Assembly: GCA_050084515.1 (NCBI GenBank)
Contig: CM114272.1
Location: forward strand, 18,538,001-18,602,000
Direction: 5' to 3'
From: Blasia pusilla
Taxonomy: Eukaryota; Marchantiophyta; Marchantiopsida; Blasiales
Length of the DNA stretch: 64,000 nt
The translations under genes were made by a program, and so were the position numbers. Shown one piece after another: positions 56,081 through 64,000 of the stretch (positions are counted from its first letter, which is position 1; every line of letters begins with the position of its first letter). The notes below the pieces were generated by a model. That model saw nothing but the letters and a program-made list of their open reading frames with translations. It had not been told where the DNA came from and ran no database searches.

Positions 56081-57115
56081 CAAGATTGACCATAACATTT
56101 TGCTCGCAACTCCACATTGCGCATCGTTTATTGCACAGCGAGTGCAGCTTCACGATCTACAATGGCGTCAAAAAATATTTTGAATCAGACATTCCAGTAA
56201 AAACTGATGGGGACTGTTGTAAATCCCAATGTCTCTTTCTCCTACACAAAATTCGGCAGCGCTTCCGCGTTGATTTCTCCCAAAGAAAATTTAAAACATG
56301 TGAAAATACAAATCAACAAGCTACATGGTGCTCCCAAGATTACCGGGATGGGGCAAACAGCCCCCATACTCAATCCTTATAAAAAATTGGGCAGCGCTTC
56401 CGCGCGCCACTCTTCCACACGAAAAATCAGCAAAGGAAACATCATAAGTAAGCGGTTCTTGCTCCGGTGAGCACTCCCATAAACCACTGAACACGGAATA
56501 CGATCCCCAAACTGAAAAATCAGCGAGTGATCAGCTCGCTCCCCCATGAAGCTCACTCACTCACTCACTCACTCATTCTCTCTTTGTAAAATAAGATCCA
56601 ATCTCTCTCACAACACCATAGTTCTCACATGTGTGCACTCTCACATATCTCTCTCAATGTAAACCAAACCCACTCTCCTAATGAGAGTCTTGGGTTACAC
56701 ACACAAGGCAAGCAAGACCATAGCTCCACTGCCTCTTCCCAAGAGGTTCAACAAAGAGAGAATGAGCTCTCAAGCTCTCTCTCCTTGAAGTATACCCCTC
56801 CCCTCTCCCAAGCTCTCTCCATGGTAACCTATGCTCCCAAGTCACCTCCTTGGCTCTTGACCTGATGTAGGAGGTCAAGGGACAATTACCAAAAATAGAA
56901 AGTTGATCATATACTCAAAATAGTACTTATCTAAAATAGTAAGTTCTTCAATATGGCTCCAAATGAGCCGAAACGAAGGGGAAACCTACTCTCTCACGTT
57001 TCCCGAGGCCTCAGCAGATCATCCTCGACCTATTGAGCCTCTCCTCCACTATTCATGAATGCGCTCTACTAGATTTCACCGATCTATTCTAAAAGACGTG
57101 CTAGTTCCTCCAATG
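56081..57115 (-). repeat. R1 LTR region, copy C
   Basis: Reverse complement of 10380-11390. Shared blocks include AGAATGAG..AAGAGGTTCAACAAAGAG, GACCTGATGTAGGAGGTCAA, GGCTCCAAATGAGCC and GCAGCGCTTCCGCGCGCCAC. A CTCACTCACTCA microsatellite lies at 56550-56575. Together with copy B it defines the R1 LTR upstream part missing in A and D. Confidence 0.65.
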
Positions 57116-57149
57116 TAATTAGGTCCATCAATCTTTTTTCTAGCTTGAT

Positions 57150-58200
57150 TCCTCTACCTCTCTTTCTCACTCAACCTCTCTATAAGTGTGTAGACCCAAC
57201 TCAATGGGCATTATCCGATCAAAACCATATGTGAAGTAGTATTGTGCTCTTCTCGTGGTAATATTTTTCTCTAGTTCCGTAATCTCATAATACTGAGGGA
57301 ATTTCTTATCCCATTCAATTGGATGTGCGGTTGTGATTTTATTCAAGATTTTATATAATATTTTGTTCGCTCTTTGTGTCATTCCATTGGCTTGAGGGTG
57401 ATATGGTGATATCCTCTTACGGCTTATTCAGAAATAAGTGGCAAGATGTTCAATAGTTTAACTCAGAAAATGAGTTCCTGTATTACTAACCAACTGTAAT
57501 AGGTAACCAAATCATGTGATAATCGTGTCAAACAACAACTCTACTACAATTTTTACTTTGTTCTTCTTGTAGCTTGGGCTTCTACCATTTTCATGAGGTA
57601 ATATGTTGTACAAAGATATATGTGTTCTTTTGATGTCTTTTCACTAGTTGAATTGGTTCCACAACTCCCCATTTTTCAAAAGGAGCCAAACGATCTGATG
57701 GGATCATGTTGCACGGGGAGAGACATACCTACCGTATCCCTTCGCTCGGGTTTTTTGGTACCTCCGTGGTTCTCTCGGGCTTTGGGAACAAGTGCCGGCT
57801 CAAGAGTCACGTTAAGGGTGGCGGGCAGGAATTGGCCCGCACGTAGCCCGCATCGGCCCGCCCTAAGCCTATGCATGGCCTGCGCGGGCTCGAGCCCACC
57901 CCCACGGGCCTACCACGCACTGGTGCAGGCTGCAAAATAGATGATAGGTTCTTACACTAGGTGCGGGCTGGCCGAGCCCGAGTGTACGTTGCGGGCAGGG
58001 TGGGCTTGGGGGCGGGCCACAGGTACCTATGCCCACACGGACATGTCTGTCTTAGGGAATGAAATATGTCCACGGAAACAAACTTTGTCCGTTTGCAACC
58101 TTGGATGGGATTGAGCGGCCACTTCCTAGAATTCAATGACTTCCCTATTCTTTGACATGGATCACAACTTCTAATGAGCTCCAACAACTCCTTATGCATT
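57150..58200 (-). pseudogene. Integrase remnants of a third Ty3/gypsy element (R3)
   Basis: On the minus strand the integrase zinc-finger region reads HKELLELIRSCDPCQRIGK and PLNPI (57957-58199), then, beyond an inserted CGGGC-rich block (57790-58085), ANKILYKILNKIT, HPIEWDKKFPQYY and YFTYGFDRIMPIELGLHTY (57167-57382), which match the Glu-containing helix and the segment after it in Ty3/gypsy integrases. Heavily decayed. It differs in sequence from R1 and the chromovirus. Confidence 0.7.
57790..58085. repeat. CGGGC-rich repeat inside R3
   Basis: GC-rich block with GGCGGGC, GCCCGC and GGGCTCGAGCCC words and the segment ACATGTCTGTCTTAGGG..ATGTCCACGG. It resembles 5120-5410. It interrupts the integrase of R3, so it inserted later. 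No clear termini. Confidence 0.5.
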
Positions 58201-58689
58201 TTAGGCTACCTCTACTTGCTCTGAAAGTTTTCCTTTACTTTGTTAGCCACTACACAATGACCCACTAATTCTCCTTTATGAAGAGCTTGAATTACTTGTT
58301 TTGCTTCTTTGGTTCCAAACATCTTTTCAAAATTTCATATGTTCCTAATTTGTACAACAACTCTTGATCTAAAGTGTAGGGTGTCATTTATGTTGAAAGA
58401 CTGCCTTCTCTACCCTAGTCATTATTTTTGGATCTTGTCGTGTCTGAAAATAGTCCAAAATCTCTTGGTAGATGGATTCCTCTTGCCAAATCTTGTTTTC
58501 CATCAAGAAATAAATCATTCAATGTGGTTATGGTTTGAGTTTTTTTCCAACCTCAGTAGGAAGTCTGCATTAGAGTGGTATATCCTCTTCCGCACTTCAA
58601 CTTTAAATTTAAACTCTTATAATAGTGGATCTAGTAAGTTGTTCTCTCTGTAAGGTCAGTCTTGTTTACCAAGTGCTCCAGAGCATAAT

Positions 58690-59350
58690 GATCTACATGA
58701 AAAGTAAACTTGTATCCCAATAGATAATGAAAAAACTTCTAGACAACAAAATCATGCTTAGACCCTCTCTTTCAATGGCACTATACTTCTTCTCCGCTTT
58801 GGATAATTTTCTTCTTGCAAAAGATATGGAATGGTCTCCTGTGTATTCATCCTTTCGACCTAGTATTGCTCCAATGGCTAAATTCAAAGTATCCACATAG
58901 ACATGGAAGTGTTGATTCCAATGTTGGGGTTTAAGTAGAGGTGCTTCCATGATTTTTGTTGTTTCAAAGATTCAAACACTACTTATTATTCTTCTTCCCA
59001 TTGGTACAAGGTAGCTTTCTTCAATAACTTGTTCAATGGAGCTGAAATGGTTACATACTCATAACTAAATCTCTTGTAATATCTTGTGTGTCCCAAAAAA
59101 ATCCTCGAAACTCTTTTTATTGATGTAGGGAATAACAACTTCTTGATGAGGGTTACTTTATCTATATCCATCAAAATTACTTCTTTAGATATTTTTTGTC
59201 CTAGTAGTAACCCTCATGGTATTGCAAAAACACACTTTTACGGGTGCAATGAGAGCCTTGTCCACCTATAGTGCTAGAAAGTGTTACCCAATTGAATTGG
59301 GCGTTCTTAAAACGTACCAAATACAAAGAAATTATCTAGAAATATCTTCA
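58690..59350 (-). pseudogene. RT C-terminus and RNase H of R3
   Basis: On the minus strand a FKNA segment near 59300 matches the GFGLKNAP box of RT. IDKVTLIKKLLFPTSIKRVS, FLGHTRYYKRF and APLNKLLKKATLYQWEEE form the thumb and connection. RNase H reads LKPQHWNQHFHVYVDTLNLA (first Asp), GAILGRKDEYTGDHSISFAR and KLSKAEKKYSAIEREGLSMI (Glu). The pattern YSAIEREGLSMI is typical of non-chromodomain plant Ty3/gypsy elements. Multiple stops. Confidence 0.8.
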
Positions 59351-60835
59351 TAAATTTTTGGTGCTATGGGTGTAGAGCCCCTTGTAACTTTGTATTTGGA
59401 TCCACATGACTTATTGTCAGGTTAAGGGAATCTTCATGGTCACACTCATCTTGACGCTCTTGAATTTCCCCTTGTTCTTCTGAACCTTGGACCTCAATTT
59501 TCCGAATCCACTGCATTAGTTTTGAGAGTTTGGTATAGGTTTTTGCTAGCTTAAGGATCCAAAAGAAGGCCTTTCCACCACTTTACTAAAGTTCACTGAA
59601 GAAGTTGATCTTCTTAAAAAACCATCCATCTTTTAGTCAATAATTTCAACTTTGCGCTAAACTCGTGCACACAAGTGCTTAAGGACCCTAAACCACCAAA
59701 CACTCAATTAAATTCCAAGCTAGGTTATAACCTTCTAAGAGTCCAACTCTTGTGGGACTTGAGAATTTAAAAAAAGAAGTTTCACCACATATTTGGTCAT
59801 ACTCTCTTGGGTCATAACCTTTATCATTTAAGACTCCCATTAAGGCTCGTGCCTCGCTTGTGAAACTCTAACAAGTTTCCATCCTTTTCTAAGCCGAATA
59901 GAGTATGATGTTATGTGGTGGAATATATTTGTTTGTGAGGTGGCAACACTTCCCCAAGCTCTCTCCGAGATGACTTGTGCACACACGTCATTCAATCAAT
60001 CCTAACCTATAATAGTTGGTTAAAGAGCATGAGAAAAGCGGGCAACGCTTCCGTGCATAACCTTCCGAACAAAAAATTGACAAGAGAAATGCACACATAC
60101 ATCTTTGGAGGCTCCCCAATGAGGTAACTCATATGTCCACCTACACTCATCAAATTCCCCTTGCAAATTGGGGATTACGCGATTGGCCCTATTTGAAGAG
60201 CTAAAGAGAGACTCCTTCTTGTATTGCACGAACACAAAAATACTCATGTAAGTTAAAAAATAACTTTAAAAAAAGAAAAAAATACAAATTGACATATTAC
60301 TTTTTAAAAAAGAATTTTGATTGGGTCCCATTTTTTTTTCTTTCTTAGAACTTTTCTTGGGTTATGCAGCCCCATTCCTTAATATTTTCATCTTCTAGAA
60401 GGCTTCCTTTTGTAGAAGAACTTAAGATTTTAATAGTGTAGGTATGTGCGATGCTTGTGTTTAAATTACCTCCCAAAATATTCTTTTTAAAATCTCAAAA
60501 TTATCAAATATCAATTTCAAATTTAAAATATTTTTTCATGTGTTTAAATTACCTCCCAAAATAATAGTTGTAGACTCTCAAAATGATCAAATACCAACTT
60601 ACAATTTACACCAACTTTGAACTATTCTATTGACTCATAAGGTGATTGAAAGTGTCGTATGAAAGAATTTACAAAATGAAAAGAAGCACGATGAACCTCA
60701 ATAAATATGAAAAGATTTATTTCTTTTTGGGATTGAAGACCCATCCGAAAAGGCAGTCTCCAAAGTCATATTTTCTCTTATATTTTTTTCACTAAATTGG
60801 ATATCTGAATGGAAAAAATAGACGTCTATAAAGCG
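59351..60835. other. AT-rich tail with small repeats; no gene seen
   Basis: Sequence upstream of R3 RT is too decayed to read. The segment 60025-60100 (GGGCAACGCTTCCGTGCATA) weakly resembles the R1 LTR block at 56390. A tandem duplication of about 82 bp (TTTAAATTACCTCCCAAAAT) begins at 60460 and 60542. Confidence 0.4.
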
Positions 60836-63800
60836 GAGTGGAACCGGTCCATACCAGACACGCTGTTTGCGTCACAAGTTTGGAGTCCAAGCTCCGACTC
60901 CGACTCCGCTCCGATCCGATCAGACCCCAAGAATACGTGTTGATCTCGCAGCCCCGGCCGGTTGAAATAAGAACTCCCGTTTCTCTTTCTGCATCGCTGG
61001 TAAAGAAGCCGGCTACGAATAACTAGTCTATTTTGTATTTTGTGTGAAATAGCCGGCCGGGACTGAGAAAACGTCCACAAACAATTACCGGGAAAGGAGT
61101 GTTCCCGGGCTTAATCCCCGGCCGTTGGTTCGGACTCTTGCCGGCTGTACCGATACGACCAAACAGTCCGCGGACTCCATCCGTCCGTCCATCCGTCCGT
61201 CCGGACGGACGGACGGACAGGATCCCTTGGCGTTACTCGGCCGTTACACTGAACGCGAGTGGTACCGGATGTACTGTGCTGTGGCCGGGGTTCGGGGAGT
61301 CTTTCCCCCGGGAAAGGAGCGCACAGCCAGCGACGGTCACCGGTTTTCAGATACTATTTAGGAAGAAATACCTCGGCGTTTCTGGTTACGAAGAGCTACT
61401 GGTCGTTGTTCACTCGGAACCCCGGATCTCCCCGAATGTGGGCTATGGCGATGCCTCAAGCATATGCGTTGCGTGGGCCTGCGCACCAACATTGTCATCG
61501 TCCGTGTTCACACTTTCGCAGTCTCAATGCACTGCCTCTCCGATCGATGTCAGTCGGGTGAGAAGAGACAGGCAAAAATCCGTATACGTACCGTGCAGGC
61601 GGAGCTCACGGACTCCACGAAGGCCGGGAGTGAAATCAGCTTTTTGTCTCGCAGGAGCGTTTAGGGATGGAAGGAGGGAGGGAGCGTCCTCGAAAGTTGA
61701 ATCTCACTCACTGCGCGAGAGAGTGGGATGGGGACGAGGAGATGGAGGGTGCTCCACCACGATTCAATGAATCGGAATCTCGTTCTTTGAGCAGTTGTTC
61801 CGGATGTTAAGATAAGCGCCATGCTGACAGCGTGAGTTGCGCAGTGGGAGATGTGGCGAGCGAGCATATTGCCCAGCAATCGTGATCGTAATCGTGATCC
61901 TCGCGGTCCCACGCCGCTCACGAGATCGAAGACTGACAAAGGCCGCAACATATGAACTGGATTAGGCGATGAAGCCTTTCCAGACGGTGAGGACGGAAAG
62001 GCAGGGCAAGTCCAGATTGCACTCACAACCTTATGTGAACCCAGCCACTCGATGTGCTTCTGTAGGTCTGCCCCTGACCAGAGCCGGATGCCTGTCGAGG
62101 CCCTCCCGAAATAGTCCATGGAAAGGGGCAAACTCTTGACTTTGCCAATCAGTTTCGAGAATAAGCTGCCAGTTGTGACATCGGGGCGAACCAATTCTAT
62201 GGATTGGCCGCATCCGGTTCAAGTCAAGCCTACGGAGAACGAGGCTTTCTGATAAAACCTGACTCACGTCAGTACAAAATTAGGTCAACAATGTGCCGCG
62301 GTCTACCACAGGGCTCCATGGCGGCATTTGCGGGCAATGCCTGGCCTTTCACCGTGGAGCTACTAGGGTCGGGAGTCCTCCTCCGTCCTGCGATGGGACC
62401 AGTTTAGTGTCCTCGTCCTCTCAGGTACAACTCGACCTTCACAGCACGCACACGAGTGTCGCACACAGATCTGTGTTCAAAATGGAGAGAGTTGGAACAG
62501 TCAAGCTTCAGATGGCGGATCCCACCCGCACCTAAGAACACCTTGCGATGCGAGGTCTTGTCGAGCCTATCAGACATATCAGCCATGTGCTAATGCTTTC
62601 GAAGTCCGCTGGAGAAACCGCCACACGCGAATAAGAGCACGAGTTTTCGGCTCGAAGTCCGAAGTAGGGACTTGCGACCAACTCTTGCTGAAATCCGAAA
62701 CCGCCGAATGAAACGAGAGACTTTTTATCACATGGTGTTCCCTGAGGGTTGGGATACCGTGAGCGTCCGCAATGATATGGTAGAGAGAGACAAAAAGAAG
62801 AAAGATCAGTGTAGGTCCTCGGTGCTCTGTAGGGTCTGGATTTCGATAGTACCTGTGCGACTCGCTTTGTCGGGGAGATTCGCGCAGAGAATCTCGTTCG
62901 TATCCAGAGGCGGGTGATTTGGAACAAAACTGGAAAAGAAACGTAGGTTGGCGTTTTAGGGTTGCAATCCAATCGTCCTTCAGTTGCGAGAGAGCAAAGG
63001 AAATCTAACGGGCCTTCGCTTCCAATTTCACCTCTACTTATCCAAATCTTCTCAAACCCGAGACTTCGCTTTTGCCGGGCCTGGATAGACGTCAATCGTA
63101 GGAACACTCCTCATTCTTCACTCTTAACTAGAACCCGTCCATGTGCAAGTTGATGTGCGAGAACATGGCAGTGCGTTCCAGGCAACCTGAACTTTACTCC
63201 AATTTGCCAACGCACGACCGTTGATGTGTTTCATAGCCCCACGAAAGCATTCAGGCATTATGTCTCATATCTGAAGTATGACAATAGTCGCAGACAGCCC
63301 GCGTTACTGGAGAATTGTGGAGGAAGAAGGGATGTTCTGTAAGCTTCTGCTGCAAAGCGTCTCCGACATGTGGGAAATCCGAGACGTTCTTCACCTGGGC
63401 CCCATCCCATCTTCTTGGAGATAGTTGAGCTGGAGAGTGTCTATGATCCGTGAATATCACGCTTCAGAATGACGGAAAATCGTGCTTCCTTTCACTGCAA
63501 CGCAAATCAGTGTCTAATGAACACGCGGCATGTGCATTACTGTGGAATGCTGAGAAGATGTTATTTTCCACATTGCTGCAGGAAACCCGATCTTCTTCCT
63601 ATATCACTGACAGCCGCATATTGATCATTCCAGGGCTGCTGATCTCCGTCGACCCACGGGGAAGACGTATATCTACCAGGGTGATGAAGCGGAAAGCAAT
63701 TTCGTCTAGAAGGAGTTTTTCCCAGCTGCAGGTCACTTAGAGGTCAGCTGGAAAACTCCCTCCCCCTGTAGTGGCAATTCAAGAGCTTACAAAACAGCCT

Positions 63801-64000
63801 CCACGCTTTTTGTGCAACCTTGAGTTTCCAGTACGTTCTTGTGTTTTCATGCTTTTTGGTTGTCTGGTTCGTGCATCGCATCCTCTGCACTCTCCATTCC
63901 GACCATCTGCAAAACTTTTCAAGCCATTTGATGCAGCTCTGTTCACTCACATGAGATCACTGGGAACATCACAAGAGCGAGCAGCGGCAGTTGTTGAGTT
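60836..64000. other. GC-richer stretch without recognisable genes
   Basis: Open frames of up to 223 codons (61099-61770 plus; 62532-63107 and 61661-62194 minus) overlap one another on both strands, are rich in Arg, Ser and Pro, and show no known motif, so I do not call them genes. The composition matches 44206-50187. The right window edge truncates the region. Confidence 0.4.
61187..61218. repeat. GTCC microsatellite turned into a palindrome
   Basis: A CCGTCCGTCC tract reverses at 61202/61203 into GGACGGACGG, giving arms of 16 bases with one mismatch and no loop. TCCGCGGA lies just upstream (61167-61174). Confidence 0.85.

Noticed and set aside
61099-61770. 223-codon plus-strand open frame in the right GC-rich part
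   Set aside because: Rich in Arg, Ser and Pro, overlapped by long frames on both strands, includes the GTCC palindrome as coding, and has no recognisable motif. GC-rich DNA produces such frames by chance.
62532-63107. 191-codon minus-strand open frame
   Set aside because: No motif, no supporting neighbour, and overlapping plus-strand frames of similar quality.

Overview
The window looks like a repeat-choked stretch of a plant nuclear genome. It holds remains of several LTR-retrotransposon families, a large intron-bearing Helitron, a Mutator-like transposase with a SWIM zinc finger and a probable organelle group II intron fragment. I see no intact host gene, rRNA, tRNA or CRISPR array. The transposon types and a chromovirus point to the green plant (streptophyte) lineage. 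The DNMT3-like methyltransferase carried by the main retroelement hints at a non-flowering streptophyte (alga, bryophyte, lycophyte, fern), because canonical DNMT3 is known from those plants and is lost in flowering plants. That placement is inference.

The central object is one Ty3/gypsy family (called R1 here) present in four broken copies. Copy A (+, 1-4990) carries the methyltransferase, RT, RNase H, integrase, a PHD finger, a polypurine tract and LTR sequence. Copy B (+, about 10300-15263) carries LTR, leader, Gag with zinc knuckles and the methyltransferase. Copy D (-, 26857-30566) carries the end of the methyltransferase through pol, PHD finger, polypurine tract and LTR. Copy C (-, about 51060-57115) carries LTR, leader, Gag and the retropepsin. 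Together they give the order LTR - Gag - protease - DNMT3-like methyltransferase - RT - RNase H - integrase - PHD finger - PPT - LTR. This is a retrotransposon that carried both a DNA-methylation writer and a chromatin-reader module.

Layout: 1-4990 copy A; 5540-6726 a diverged LTR of a second family (R2); 6727-10300 AT-rich sequence with a 25-bp minisatellite; 10300-15263 copy B, broken by an R2 fragment; 15264-18290 a chromovirus pol with chromodomain fused directly behind copy B's methyltransferase; 18944-21226 a MULE transposase pseudogene; 22096-22755 an unrecognised ORF; 24717-25012 a foldback and tandem repeats; 26270-26760 the group II intron-like fragment; 26857-30566 copy D; 30570-30931 an R2 fragment; 33098-34571 unrecognised Ser/Pro-rich ORF pieces between 138-bp direct repeats; about 34900-43534 the Helitron; 43770-50190 GC-richer sequence with diverged tandem units and perfect hairpins; 51060-57115 copy C, split by a complete R2 solo LTR; 57150-59350 a third decayed Ty3/gypsy element; 60836-64000 GC-richer sequence with no recognisable gene.

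All coding sequences are decayed. Several premature stops compare with CGA or CAG codons in sister copies, which fits deamination of methylated cytosines. Coordinates of degraded elements are approximate unless a terminus is explicitly described.
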